Notes under the pieces: model-generated
Databases searched by the model: none
The model's input: the letters and a program-made list of their open reading frames with translations, nothing else
What the model was told of the DNA's origin: nothing
Shown here: one piece after another, positions 24,877-33,675 of the stretch
How positions within the stretch are numbered: position 1 is the stretch's first letter
How the letters are laid out: every line of letters begins with the position of its first letter
Translations under genes and position numbers: made by a program
Source: CAJXSN01 sp947492235
GTDB lineage: Bacteria; Pseudomonadota; Alphaproteobacteria; Sphingomonadales; Sphingomonadaceae
Direction of reading: 5' to 3'
DNA length: 64,000 nt
Assembly (NCBI RefSeq): GCF_042492175.1
Contig: NZ_CP170453.1
Coordinates: forward strand, 1,116,001-1,180,000

Positions 24877-25430
24877 TGCGAATTCTCCCATTGCTCTTGT
24901 GTGAGCGAGTATTGGATTACGGGGCTATCGTCAGGTTCATAGGCGGGATCGTCGAAATCCAGATCCTCGCGCCGTGCCATTCCAAACTTTTCCATCAATC
25001 GCCAGCTCGCTTCGTTCGAAAGGCTGGTGAGCGCGACCAGTTCCGGCACGCCGTGCCGCGTGAACGCCCATTCGATTATGGCCGCCACTGCCTCGCCCGC
25101 ATAGCCCCGCCGCCACCGGTCCGGCCGGATGGCCCAGCCGATTTCGTGCATGCCGGTATTGGGTGCGAGTGGATTGTCGACCCGCTTCATCCCCGCCTGC
25201 CCCACAGGCTCGCCGCTGGCTTTTTCGATCAGCAACATGAACCCGAATCCCTCGCGGGCGAAACCGGCCGTCGACTTGGCCTGCTTGGCCTCGATTTCAT
25301 GCAATTCACGCACGCCGCCGATGTGTTTCATGATCTCCGGAGAGTTCAGATAGCGCGCATGCAGCTCTACATCGCCCTCTCCGAACTGGCGCAGGATCAG
25401 CCGCTCTGTCTCCAGCACAATGTCAGCCAT
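24873..25430 (-). CDS. GNAT family N-acetyltransferase, RimJ/RimL-like (third of three)
   Basis: A 185-residue protein with the RimJ/RimL-type opening IVLETERLILRQFGEGD, the central IGWAIRPDRWRRGYAGEAVAAIIEWAF that supplies the acetyl-CoA pyrophosphate loop (RRGYAGEA), and the C-terminal TSLSNEASWRLMEKFGMARRED. It overlaps the previous GNAT by eight bases and the next gene by ATGA. The substrate is unknown; relatives acetylate protein N termini or small molecules. Confidence 0.87.
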   Translation of the reverse strand: MADIVLETERLILRQFGEGDVELHARYLNSPEIMKHIGGVRELHEIEAKQAKSTAGFAREGFGFMLLIEKASGEPVGQAGMKRVDNPLAPNTGMHEIGWAIRPDRWRRGYAGEAVAAIIEWAFTRHGVPELVALTSLSNEASWRLMEKFGMARREDLDFDDPAYEPDDSPVIQYSLTQEQWENSQ

Positions 25431-25992
25431 TGGCGGCATCACGGCGATTGAGAACATACACCACCTGGCGGCGGAGCGGGTGGTCACTGGCAATGGCCGG
25501 GTGATCGAAGTCCCGTTCCGGGCTGTGGATGAAACCAAGTTTGCCCATCAGGTTCCGGCTCGGCTGATTGGCAGCGGAGGTGTATGATACAAGCCGAGCA
25601 CGGTTCGTGTTTTGCCAGAACCAGTCTGCGCAGGCGCTCGCCGCTTCATGCGCGTATCCACGACGCCAGTATTTCTGCGCCAGCCGCCAGCCGATCTCGG
25701 TCTCGCCCTGCACAGGGGTGTTTTCAGGACATGAAGAGAAACCCGTAAATCCCAGAAAAGCACCGTCGCTCTTGCGCTCAAGGGCGAACAGGCCAAAGCC
25801 GTGGGTCCTGAAATGCAGAGCGATGCGGTCGACCAGTGCATCGCTTTCCGATTTTGTCAGCGTGGACTGGAAATAGCGCATCACCTCGGGATCGGCATTC
25901 ATCGCCGCAAAGGGTTGGCGATCTTCCTCTCGCCATTCGCGCAGGATCAGCCGCTCGGTTTCGATTGCAATTTCAGGCGCAATTTCAACCAT
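25423..25992 (-). CDS. GNAT family N-acetyltransferase, RimJ/RimL-like (second of three)
   Basis: A 189-residue paralogue of its neighbours: IAIETERLILREWREEDRQPF, IGWRLAQKYWRRGYAHEAASACADW with the RRGYAHEA acetyl-CoA loop, and SAANQPSRNLMGKLGFIHSPERDFDHP. It ends eight bases inside the next gene and starts eight bases inside the previous one. Substrate unknown. Confidence 0.87.
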   Translation of the reverse strand: MVEIAPEIAIETERLILREWREEDRQPFAAMNADPEVMRYFQSTLTKSESDALVDRIALHFRTHGFGLFALERKSDGAFLGFTGFSSCPENTPVQGETEIGWRLAQKYWRRGYAHEAASACADWFWQNTNRARLVSYTSAANQPSRNLMGKLGFIHSPERDFDHPAIASDHPLRRQVVYVLNRRDAANG

Positions 25993-26572
25993 TCGCGGCC
26001 TCGCTGCGCAGCGCTTCCCATTGCGACCGGTCCATGCGGTAAACGATGATCGTCTCGCCCACGGCCCAGGATGCGCTGTCGGGAAAATCCATGTCCTCGC
26101 GGCGTTCCATTCCCAGCCGTTTCATCAGCCCCCAGCTGGGCGCATTCTCGTCCACGGTCAGGGCGATAACATGCGGCGCATCGAACCGCTCGAAAGCAAG
26201 ATCGAGCGACGCCTGCGCGGCTTCTTTCGCATAACCGTGGCCCCACGCATCCTCGCGCAAGCGCCAGCCGGCTTCGAAGTCGCCGACCGGCCCCTTCGGT
26301 TCATTGCATCGCTTCAAACCGCAGAAGCCGATGATTTCCCCCGACAAATGCCCGCCGTCGCGGCGTCGCTGCGTCACCCAGAAGGTGTGGCCGTGCTCGC
26401 GCCGGTAGAGCTCGAGCCTCTGCCGTGCCCGCTGGCGACCCTCGGCATCGGCCAGACCGCCCAGATGACGTGTAACGTTCGGCGTATTGAGATGCCGCCA
26501 GAAGGGCTCCCAGTCCTCCTCGCGCCAATCGCGCAAAATCAGCCGCCCGGTCTCGTGGTGAAAATCAGCCAT
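25985..26572 (-). CDS. GNAT family N-acetyltransferase, RimJ/RimL-like (first of three)
   Basis: A 195-residue paralogue: HETGRLILRDWREEDWEPFWRHL, FEAGWRLREDAWGHGYAKEAAQASLDLAF with a GHGYAKEA acetyl-CoA loop, and VDENAPSWGLMKRLGMERREDMDF. The start at 26,572 lies eight bases inside the end of hemB, so expression follows hemB. It diverges from the other two more than they do from each other at the loop (GHGYA in place of RRGYA). Confidence 0.87.
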   Translation of the reverse strand: MADFHHETGRLILRDWREEDWEPFWRHLNTPNVTRHLGGLADAEGRQRARQRLELYRREHGHTFWVTQRRRDGGHLSGEIIGFCGLKRCNEPKGPVGDFEAGWRLREDAWGHGYAKEAAQASLDLAFERFDAPHVIALTVDENAPSWGLMKRLGMERREDMDFPDSASWAVGETIIVYRMDRSQWEALRSEAANG

Positions 26573-27560
26573 TGAGCAGCCGCGCCGCCAGAGGCGCATG
26601 ATACGTCAATACGCCGCTGCACCCGGCGCGCTTGAACGCGATCAGTTTCTCCATCAGCAGCGGCTCGCGTTCGCCCACACCGGCGGCGACACCGGCTTCG
26701 ATCAGCGCGTATTCGCCGCTCACCTGATAGGCGAAAACCGGTATTTCAAAGCGGGCCTTGGCGCGGGTGATAATGTCCAGATAGGCGAGCCCGGGCTTGA
26801 CCATCACGCTGTCCGCGCCCTCGGCAATGTCCATAGCAATTTCGCGCAGGGCCTCGTCGCCATTGGCGGGGTCCATCTGGTAGCTCTTCTTGTCGCCCTT
26901 CAGCCGCCCGCCCGACCCCACGGCGTCACGAAACGGTCCGTAGAACGCCGAGGCGTATTTCGCAGCATAGGACATGATCTGCACATTGGGTTGGCCGTTC
27001 ATCTCCAGCCCCATCCGGATCGCGTGCACGCGGCCATCCATCATATCCGACGGGGCGACGATATCCGCGCCCGCCTCTGCCTGCGCGACAGCCTGATCGA
27101 CCAGCACGGCGACCGTATTGTCATTCACGACATAGCCGGAGCCATCCACCAGCCCGTCCTGCCCGTGCGTGGTGTAGGGATCGAGCGCGACGTCGGTGAG
27201 AATGCCCAGATCGCCGCCCACCGCATCGCGCACCGCTCGGATCGTCCGGCACATCAGATTGTCGGAATTGTAGGCTTCCGCCCCGTCATCGCTGCGCTTG
27301 CCGTCGGGAGTGTTGGGAAACAGCGCGATACAGGGGATGCCCAGATCGACCGCCTCTTTCGCCCGCGCAACGATCCCGTCGATCGACCAGCGCGACACGC
27401 CGGGCAGGCTGGCGACTGGTTCTTCTGCGCCCTTCCCCTCGATAATGAACAACGGCCAGATCAGATCGGCGCTGGTCATCACGGTTTCGCGGTGCAGGGA
27501 GCGGCTCCATGCAGTGGCGCGGGTGCGGCGAAGGCGCGTGGCCGGATAGGAAGCTGTCAT
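26565..27560 (-). CDS. hemB: Delta-aminolevulinic acid dehydratase HemB
   Basis: A 331-residue porphobilinogen synthase that condenses two 5-aminolevulinates in haem synthesis. Signatures are YPATRLRRTR, LIWPLFIIEG, GIPCIALFPNTP, the first catalytic Lys region MSYAAKYASAFYGPFRDAVGS, and the Schiff-base Lys in SVMVKPGLAYLDII. The metal site reads DVALDPYTTHGQDGLV, without the Cys triad of zinc enzymes, so a magnesium-type enzyme is likely. The frame is open upstream, but the family N terminus fixes the ATG at 27,560. It leads a hemB-GNAT-GNAT-GNAT-carbonic anhydrase operon of overlapping genes. Confidence 0.95.
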   Translation of the reverse strand: MTASYPATRLRRTRATAWSRSLHRETVMTSADLIWPLFIIEGKGAEEPVASLPGVSRWSIDGIVARAKEAVDLGIPCIALFPNTPDGKRSDDGAEAYNSDNLMCRTIRAVRDAVGGDLGILTDVALDPYTTHGQDGLVDGSGYVVNDNTVAVLVDQAVAQAEAGADIVAPSDMMDGRVHAIRMGLEMNGQPNVQIMSYAAKYASAFYGPFRDAVGSGGRLKGDKKSYQMDPANGDEALREIAMDIAEGADSVMVKPGLAYLDIITRAKARFEIPVFAYQVSGEYALIEAGVAAGVGEREPLLMEKLIAFKRAGCSGVLTYHAPLAARLLNG

Positions 27561-27594
27561 GGCGGCAGTCTTTGGCACGAAACCGCGCGAATTA

Positions 27595-29241
27595 TCAATC
27601 AGCAGGGCGCGCCATCTCCGGTGCGTCAAGCTTGTCGATCTCGCGGCGCACTTCCACCTCTTGCGGGCCGCTGGGCGCAATGTCCGTCAGCGCAGCACCC
27701 GCCTCAACCGTCTTCAACGACGCCAGGCGACTTCGGAAACGGCGCAATTCGTCGCCGTTCAATTCGGAGCGGGTGACATAGCTGACCGACGCCGGATTGA
27801 TCTTCCGGTTGCCGCGATACATTTCGTAATGGAGATGCGGACCGGTGGAGAGGCCGGTCGAACCGACATAGCCGATCACCTGCCCGCGCCGCACCGATGC
27901 GCCATTTCGCACCGCGATACGGCTCATATGGGCATAGCCTGTGCCAAGCCCACCAGCATGGTTCAGCCGGACGAAATTGCCATACCCGCCCTTGCGCCCG
28001 GCATACACAACCCGGCCATCCGTCACGGCGCGAATGGGTGTGCCATGTCCCGCACGGTAATCCTGCCCCGAATGCATCCGGCGATAGCCAAGGATCGGGT
28101 GGCGGCGCATGCCGTAATTCGAGCTGACTGCACCTGGCACGGGCCGGACAAGTCCCGTGCGCGTTTCACCTACGCCGGAGGCTTCGTAGAACTTTCCTTT
28201 GTCGCCCCAGCGCATCAGCTGGGTGGTCGATTTCCCGCCCCGGTCAACACCGGCATACATCAGCTGGCCGGCCTGTCGCTCGCCCGTTTCGGCGCGGCGA
28301 TAGGACAGGATCATGTCGAAGGTGTCGGTGGCGCGAACGGAACGGTCGATATCCATGTGGCCGCCCAGCGCTTTAAGATAGGCCTGCACCGCGCTCGGCG
28401 GAGCGCCTGCCGCGCGGGCCGAGCGGTAGAGGCTGTTGCCCACCGTACCGCGAATACGCAGCGGGGTTTCGTCGATGGCAATCGGCTTGCGGATCAGCGC
28501 GAGACCAGCCGGGCCGCGCTCCACTTCCAGAGCAAGATCGAACCGCGCCCGGAAGGAAAGCGATTCAAGCGCCCGCGGCTCCCCTTCGGCAGCGCGGCGC
28601 CCGAGGGTAATGTCGAGCTGTGTGCCAGGTTCGATATCGCCAACCGCAATTGCCCGCGCGACCAGATCGGTCACCCGGCTCGCGTCGGATCGGCCCACTC
28701 CAGCGCGCTGAAGCATGCGGCTGAAGCTATCGCCTTTCGCAAGAGTGGCGACCAGCTGGATTTGCGGACGCTCCGGCGCGTCTGCGAGCGGCCGCACGGC
28801 CTGCGTTGCGCCCATACGGCGGCCCGAATCGCTGCCGAGGGCGAGCGGCATGATCGACTGGCTGCGAAATTCGTCTTGCACGTCTGTGTCCAAAGGCATG
28901 GCGGGCGCTGCTTCCAGCGGAGCAAAGCTGGGCCAGAACGAGATGGCCGCCAATCCCAGTCCGAGCATCGTGCCCAATCCGCGCCACCATCGGCGACTGC
29001 CGATATTGTCGGCCAGGCTGGGTGTCAGATCCAGCCGGTCGAGCTTGGCAGAGGTGTCGACCACCCAAGCGTCCAACCGCGCATTGAGCGATGCTGTCCG
29101 GCGCAAGAGGAAGGAACCCTGTGCGGGAATGATCTGGGCATGCGACAGGGTCGCGCCGCGCCATCCGGCATCGCCTTTCCCGTCCTGCGGGCTGTCGTCC
29201 GGATGACCACCGGCATCGGATGTTATCCGCTCAGCGTACAT
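27595..29241 (-). CDS. M23 family murein DD-endopeptidase
   Basis: A 548-residue envelope protein. An N-terminal cytoplasmic portion of about 85 residues precedes a transmembrane segment (GLGTMLGLGLAAISFWPSF); then a LysM/OapA-like region (TLAKGDSFSRMLQRAGVGRSDASRV) and the C-terminal M23 domain with an intact zinc site: MHSGQDYRAG, GYAHMSR and GPHLHYEMYRG. The order matches MepM/Csd3-type endopeptidases that cut peptidoglycan cross-links. The start at 29,241 has AAAGGG upstream; the longer frame would need a TTG at 29,319. A perfect TTAA-N7-TTAA box lies about 100 bases upstream. Confidence 0.9.
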   Translation of the reverse strand: MYAERITSDAGGHPDDSPQDGKGDAGWRGATLSHAQIIPAQGSFLLRRTASLNARLDAWVVDTSAKLDRLDLTPSLADNIGSRRWWRGLGTMLGLGLAAISFWPSFAPLEAAPAMPLDTDVQDEFRSQSIMPLALGSDSGRRMGATQAVRPLADAPERPQIQLVATLAKGDSFSRMLQRAGVGRSDASRVTDLVARAIAVGDIEPGTQLDITLGRRAAEGEPRALESLSFRARFDLALEVERGPAGLALIRKPIAIDETPLRIRGTVGNSLYRSARAAGAPPSAVQAYLKALGGHMDIDRSVRATDTFDMILSYRRAETGERQAGQLMYAGVDRGGKSTTQLMRWGDKGKFYEASGVGETRTGLVRPVPGAVSSNYGMRRHPILGYRRMHSGQDYRAGHGTPIRAVTDGRVVYAGRKGGYGNFVRLNHAGGLGTGYAHMSRIAVRNGASVRRGQVIGYVGSTGLSTGPHLHYEMYRGNRKINPASVSYVTRSELNGDELRRFRSRLASLKTVEAGAALTDIAPSGPQEVEVRREIDKLDAPEMARPAD

Positions 29242-29339
29242 TGGCCCTTTTTCTGCAAAGGGGTCGGCAGACGTGGTTGTGGGTTTTGTGCGACCCGACC
29301 CGTCTGAGTCCCATGCCAAACCTCACTGCCGAATTAAAG

Positions 29340-29354
29340 TTAATGCCGGTTTAA
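29340..29354. promoter_or_regulatory. CtrA-like box TTAA-N7-TTAA
   Basis: A perfect TTAA-TGCCGGT-TTAA lies between the divergent M23 endopeptidase (start 29,241) and helicase genes. It matches the full CtrA recognition consensus of alphaproteobacteria. Its position suits control of the M23 gene, and it overlaps the ATG at 29,354, which argues against that codon as the helicase start. Confidence 0.5.
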
Positions 29355-29443
29355 TGTGCGACCAGCAGACTCCGCAGGGCGATGAGTTGAAAGCACAGGT
29401 TTCGCGCCTTGCAGCGGGCCGTTTGCAATGCCACAGACAGACC

Positions 29444-32071
29444 GTGAGCGACGCCCCGATCAAGGCGGTCCTCGGACCCACCAACACCGGCAAGACGCAT
29501 CTCGCGATCGAGCGGATGTGCGGCCATTCCAGCGGGATGATCGGCTTCCCGCTGCGGCTGCTGGCGCGCGAGGTGTATGACCGCGTGGTGGCAATCAAGG
29601 GCGAGAAACAAGTCGCGCTGATCACCGGCGAGGAGCGGATCGAGCCGCCGAATGCGCGCTATTTCCTGTGCACAGCGGAGGCGATGGACCGGACTGGCGG
29701 CGGCCATGCCTTTGTCGCGCTGGACGAAGCGCAGCTCGCCGCCGACCGCGAGCGGGGGCATATCTTCACCGACCGTCTGCTCCATGCCCGGGGTCGTGAG
29801 GAAACGATGCTGATGGGGGCCGCCACGCTGGAGCCGGTGCTGCGCCAGCTGGTGCCCGAAGCCGAAATTACCGAGCGTCCGCGCTTTTCCACCCTCACCC
29901 ATATCGGCCCGCGCAAACTGTCACGCCTGCCCCCGCGCAGCGCGGTCGTCGCGTTCAGTTCCGAAGGGGTCTACACCGCCGCCGAAATGCTCCGGCGGTA
30001 TCGCGGCGGCGCGGCTGTGGTGATGGGCGCGCTCAGCCCGGAAACCCGTAACAAGCAGGTCGAATTGTTCCAGTCGGGCGAGGTCGATTACATCGTCGCG
30101 ACCGACGCCATCGGGATGGGGCTCAATCTCGATCTCAACCACGTGGCCTTTGCCGCACTGACCAAATTCGACGGGGTGCGCAAACGGCGTTTGAGTCCTG
30201 CCGAACTGGCCCAGATTGCCGGACGCGCAGGCCGGCACCAGCGCGACGGGACCTTCGGCGTGCTGGGCGGCACGTCCAACAAAGGGCGCGGTGCTCCGCT
30301 CGAGCTGGAAGAGGAAGAGATCTACGCGATCGAGGAGAACGCCTTTGCGCCGCTGACCCAGCTCTATTGGCGCAATGCGGAGCCGCGTTTCGATACTTTG
30401 CCGGTGCTGATTGGCGATCTGGAAGCGCGCCCGATGGTCGGCACCTTGCGCGCGGCGCCCGAAGCAATCGACCTGACCGTTCTCAAAACCCTTGCCGACG
30501 ATCCGCTGGCCGACGGCGTCAAAGGCGCGGGCAGCGTGCGGCGTTTCTGGGAGGCGTGCTCGCTGCCCGATTTCCGGCAGGCGGGGGCCGATCAGCATGC
30601 GCGCTTTGTCGCCCGGCTTTGGCGCGACCTGCAAAACGGGTATATCGGGGCGGATTTTGTGGCCGCGCGCATTGCAGAGCTGGATCAGGTTCAGGGCGAT
30701 ATTGCCACATTGCAGGGGAGGATAGCCGCGATCCGATCCTGGGCCTATATCTGCCAGCGGCCCGACTGGGTGCTGGCGCGTGACGAAATGGCGGCACGCG
30801 CCCGCGCGGTGGAGGCCCGCCTGTCCGACGCGCTGCATGCGCGGCTGACCGAGCGTTTTGTAAACCGGAGGACTGCGATCCTGATGAAGAATATGGGCCA
30901 AGACCCGAACCTGCTGCCCGTCACGCTGGAAGAGGACGGCACTTTGCGGGTCGAAGAGGAAGCGATCGGGAAGGTCGAAGGCTTCCGCTTTGTCGTCGAC
31001 ACGCGTGCAGGCCATGAGGACCGGCGCATGTTGCTTGCCGCTGGTGAGAAGGCCCTGCCCCGTATTCTGGGAGAGAAAGCTGCCGCGCTGCGCACTTCCG
31101 GGTTCGAGAATGTCGAATTGGTGCGCGGGGACATCCGCATGGAAGGGCATTTGCTCGCCACGCTCGATCTTGCCGCCGACCCTGCGAAGCCGCGCCTTTC
31201 CCTTGCGCGCGAGTTAGATGTGCTGCCCGATGGCGAGCGCGCGCAATTCGAAGCGGCGCTGCAGACCTGGGTCGAAGTGCGCCTTGCCCCGCTTGCGGGG
31301 CTGTCGAAGCTGGTTGCCGCGACGCGCGATCCCGAGGCCGGATCGCAGGCGCGCGCGCTGTTGCTGGCGCTGGTGGAAGGGCATGGTTACGCCGCGCGCG
31401 ACCGTGCGGGGATCGAGCATTTGCCCAAGGAAATGCGCCCCTTCCTGCGGCGTCTGGGCGTCACTTTCGGAGCGCTGGACATCTTCGCGCGGGACCTGCT
31501 CAAGCCCGCCCCGCGCGAGGCGATGCATGCCGCCGGAATCGACCGGCGCTCGCTGGAGCCGGCGATGCGCGCCGTCTTGCCGGGGGACGGCAAAATGCCC
31601 TCCGGATATCGCGCGGCAGGCGATCAATATGTCCGCGTGGATGTCGCAGAGAAGCTGCTGCGCGCAGCGCATGAGGCACGTGCGAAGGCGGACAGCGGAA
31701 AGCGAGGTGGAAAAACTGGTGTCCCGCTTAACCCAGCCCTTGCGATTTCGACTGGGCTCACGCTGGATAGCTGGCAGCGTCTGCTCGGCGCAGCGGGATT
31801 CCGCCAGCACAAGGCGAAGGTCTTGGCCGAAGGAGCCTTTGGCCCCCCTGCGCTCGATCAATGGAGCTGGCGGCCCGGTGGAATGCCGAAGAAGAAACGC
31901 GGGCCCCAGAATTCCCAACACAAGCGCCAGGATAAGCCGAAAGGCCCATCCGGCACGCGGAAAGGCGATAAGCGACGTCATAACAAGCCCTCGGGCCCAC
32001 CGAAGAAGCCTTCGACGGGTCCGGCGACCGGAAAGGCGTTTGCCGGTCTTGCCGATCTGATGAAGCCCTAG
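29444..32071 (+). CDS. SUV3-like ATP-dependent RNA helicase
   Basis: A roughly 875-residue superfamily-2 helicase related to mitochondrial SUV3. Motif I is GPTNTGKTHLAIERM close to the N terminus, motif II DEAQL, then GALSPETRNKQV, the motif V/VI block VATDAIGMGLNLDLNHV and QIAGRAGRHQRDGTFG. A SUV3-type C-terminal domain follows, and the last 90 residues are a Lys/Pro/Gly-rich tail (KKKRGPQNSQHKRQDKPKG) likely to bind RNA. GTG 29,444 is taken because homology starts there; ATG 29,354 would add 30 unconserved residues. RNA turnover or ribosome maturation is the likely role. It is followed by an S4 RNA-binding gene. Confidence 0.85.
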   Translation: MSDAPIKAVLGPTNTGKTHLAIERMCGHSSGMIGFPLRLLAREVYDRVVAIKGEKQVALITGEERIEPPNARYFLCTAEAMDRTGGGHAFVALDEAQLAADRERGHIFTDRLLHARGREETMLMGAATLEPVLRQLVPEAEITERPRFSTLTHIGPRKLSRLPPRSAVVAFSSEGVYTAAEMLRRYRGGAAVVMGALSPETRNKQVELFQSGEVDYIVATDAIGMGLNLDLNHVAFAALTKFDGVRKRRLSPAELAQIAGRAGRHQRDGTFGVLGGTSNKGRGAPLELEEEEIYAIEENAFAPLTQLYWRNAEPRFDTLPVLIGDLEARPMVGTLRAAPEAIDLTVLKTLADDPLADGVKGAGSVRRFWEACSLPDFRQAGADQHARFVARLWRDLQNGYIGADFVAARIAELDQVQGDIATLQGRIAAIRSWAYICQRPDWVLARDEMAARARAVEARLSDALHARLTERFVNRRTAILMKNMGQDPNLLPVTLEEDGTLRVEEEAIGKVEGFRFVVDTRAGHEDRRMLLAAGEKALPRILGEKAAALRTSGFENVELVRGDIRMEGHLLATLDLAADPAKPRLSLARELDVLPDGERAQFEAALQTWVEVRLAPLAGLSKLVAATRDPEAGSQARALLLALVEGHGYAARDRAGIEHLPKEMRPFLRRLGVTFGALDIFARDLLKPAPREAMHAAGIDRRSLEPAMRAVLPGDGKMPSGYRAAGDQYVRVDVAEKLLRAAHEARAKADSGKRGGKTGVPLNPALAISTGLTLDSWQRLLGAAGFRQHKAKVLAEGAFGPPALDQWSWRPGGMPKKKRGPQNSQHKRQDKPKGPSGTRKGDKRRHNKPSGPPKKPSTGPATGKAFAGLADLMKP

Positions 32072-32078
32072 GCCGCGA

Positions 32079-32390
32079 ATGCGCCTCGACCTTCTGCTCT
32101 GCCGCCTCCGGTTCGCCCGGACCCGCAGCATGGCGCAGGCCAAGGCGCTCACCGGCCATATCCGCATCAACGGCGCCCGTGTCCGCCGCGCAAGCCATCC
32201 GGTTAGCGTGGGCGATGTTCTCACTCTCCCGCAGGCCAAGAGCGTGCTGGTGTGCCGGATCGAGCGCCTGCCGGAACGCCACGGACCGGCGGAAGAGGCA
32301 CAATCGTGCTATCTCGTGCTTGACCCCGACGGGATAAGCGATTTAGCACGCACGCAACATCAGGCACACGCAAGGACCGAGCGCCCATGA
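32079..32390 (+). CDS. S4-domain RNA-binding protein, Hsp15-like
   Basis: A 103-residue basic protein with an S4 fold: MRLDLLLCRLRFARTRSMAQALK-like helices followed by HIRINGARVRRASHPVSVGDVLTL. Hsp15/HslR proteins of this form bind stalled 50S subunits carrying peptidyl-tRNA. It begins seven bases after the helicase and ends overlapping fdxA by ATGA, so the three form one transcription unit. Confidence 0.85.
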   Translation: MRLDLLLCRLRFARTRSMAQAKALTGHIRINGARVRRASHPVSVGDVLTLPQAKSVLVCRIERLPERHGPAEEAQSCYLVLDPDGISDLARTQHQAHARTERP

Positions 32391-32725
32391 CTTATGTCGT
32401 CACCGACGCATGCATCAAATGCAAATACACCGACTGCGTAGAGGTGTGCCCCGTGGATTGTTTCTACGAAGGCGAAAACATGCTGGTCATCAATCCCAGC
32501 GAATGCATCGATTGCGGCGTGTGCGAGCCGGAATGCCCGGCGGAGGCCATCCTGCCCGACACCGAAGACAATCTGGAAAAATGGCTGGAGATTAACACCA
32601 AGATGTCGGCCGAATGGCCCAACATCACCAGTCAGAAAGAACCACCTGCCGACGCCGATGAGCATAAGGGCGAAGAGGGAAAATACGAGAAGTTCTTCAG
32701 TGAGGCACCGGGCGAAGGCGACTGA
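32387..32725 (+). CDS. fdxA: Seven-iron ferredoxin FdxA
   Basis: A 112-residue ferredoxin. Cysteines at 9, 12, 17, 21 and 25, and at 40, 43, 46 and 50 give the [3Fe-4S]/[4Fe-4S] arrangement of FdxA (CIKCKYTDCVEVCPVDCF and CIDCGVCEPECPAEA). The C-terminal extension (NLEKWLEINTKMSAEWPNIT) is usual for this type. Coupled to the S4 protein; the redox partner is not apparent. A short GCCGTCA/TGACGGC hairpin follows at about 32,745 and may terminate the operon. Confidence 0.95.
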   Translation: MTYVVTDACIKCKYTDCVEVCPVDCFYEGENMLVINPSECIDCGVCEPECPAEAILPDTEDNLEKWLEINTKMSAEWPNITSQKEPPADADEHKGEEGKYEKFFSEAPGEGD

Positions 32726-33007
32726 CGCTTCGCCTTTCGGGGGCCGTCATTGACGGCTCTGGCCTTCTAACAAATCACCGTCTCGCCCAGGCCTTTACGC
32801 TTCGGTGAGCGAAGACTCGCAATTTTTGCAAACTCATGCTATATAATCAGCACACTGCGCGGGTTTTGATCTTGCGCAGAACGGTTTGTTGAAAGGCAGG
32901 ATACCCCCGACAGCGTTGGAACTGGCCCGGCTCATGCAGCTTTCGCATGGGACACGGGGCTTTGACGCAAAGCGCTTTCAGGCTCTGCCGAATGGAAAGG
33001 AATGTTC
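32726..33007. promoter_or_regulatory. fdxA-carD intergenic region with likely carD promoter
   Basis: No gene lies in these 282 bases. A GCCGTCA-TGACGGC hairpin sits near the left end. A perfect TATAAT is at 32,842-32,847, within an AT-rich stretch (AATTTTTGCAAACTC upstream), about 160 bases before carD. No good -35 hexamer is spaced 16-18 bases away, so the promoter call is tentative. Confidence 0.4.
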
Positions 33008-33547
33008 ATGGCCGCCAAGGCACCTGCCTTCGACGTAGGCGATTACGTTGTTTATCCCAAGCACGGCGTGGGCCGCGTGATGGAACTGCAGAATGAAGAG
33101 ATCGCCGGCATGCAGCTGGAGCTCTACGTGCTGCGGTTCGAAAAAGAGCGAATGACTCTTCGCGTGCCGACCAACAAGGTCGAATCGATCGGTATGCGCA
33201 AACTTTCCAGCGACAAGACGCTGAAAGAGGCGATGGAAACGCTCAAGGGCAAGCCCAAGGTCAAGCGGACCATGTGGAGCCGCCGGGCCCAGGAATATGA
33301 AGCGAAGATCAATTCCGGCGAACTGGTGTCGATTGCCGAAGTGACGCGCGATCTGTTCCGCCCAGACGATCAGCCCGAGCAGAGCTATTCCGAGCGGCAG
33401 ATTTTCGAAGCCGCTTCCAGCCGCCTCGCCCGCGAACTGGCCGCGATGGAAAAGACCGATGAGCCGACCGCGCTCGAGAAGATTCTCGAAATCCTGCGCG
33501 AGCACGCTCCGCAATATTACGAGAACGACGACGACGACAAAGCGTAA
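33008..33547 (+). CDS. CarD/CdnL family transcription regulator
   Basis: A 179-residue RNA polymerase-binding protein. The N-terminal Tudor-like RNAP-interaction domain is FDVGDYVVYPKHGVGRVMELQNEEIAGMQLELYVLRFEKERMTLRVPTNK; the C-terminal helical domain (VKRTMWSRRAQEYEAKINSGELVSIAEVTRDLFR) contains the conserved Trp that props the open promoter bubble. Alphaproteobacterial CdnL stabilises open complexes at rRNA and housekeeping promoters. AAAGGA lies about seven bases before the ATG at 33,008. It stands alone with its own terminator. Confidence 0.94.
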   Translation: MAAKAPAFDVGDYVVYPKHGVGRVMELQNEEIAGMQLELYVLRFEKERMTLRVPTNKVESIGMRKLSSDKTLKEAMETLKGKPKVKRTMWSRRAQEYEAKINSGELVSIAEVTRDLFRPDDQPEQSYSERQIFEAASSRLARELAAMEKTDEPTALEKILEILREHAPQYYENDDDDKA

Positions 33548-33583
33548 GCGCGCTTCTCGACCAGCGGCCGATACAGGCCGATG

Positions 33584-33610
33584 AAGGGCCGTCCCGCAGG
33601 GGCGGCCCTT
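33584..33610 (+). terminator. Terminator after carD
   Basis: AAGGGCCG and CGGCCCTT form a perfect 8-base stem with an 11-base loop rich in C and G (TCCCGCAGGGG), 36 bases beyond the carD stop, followed by TGTGTGT. Confidence 0.75.
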
Positions 33611-33675
33611 TGTGTGTCGGCTTGCCATGTGTCTGTTAGCGTATTATATCGCTAATACACATTTTGGAGGGACCG

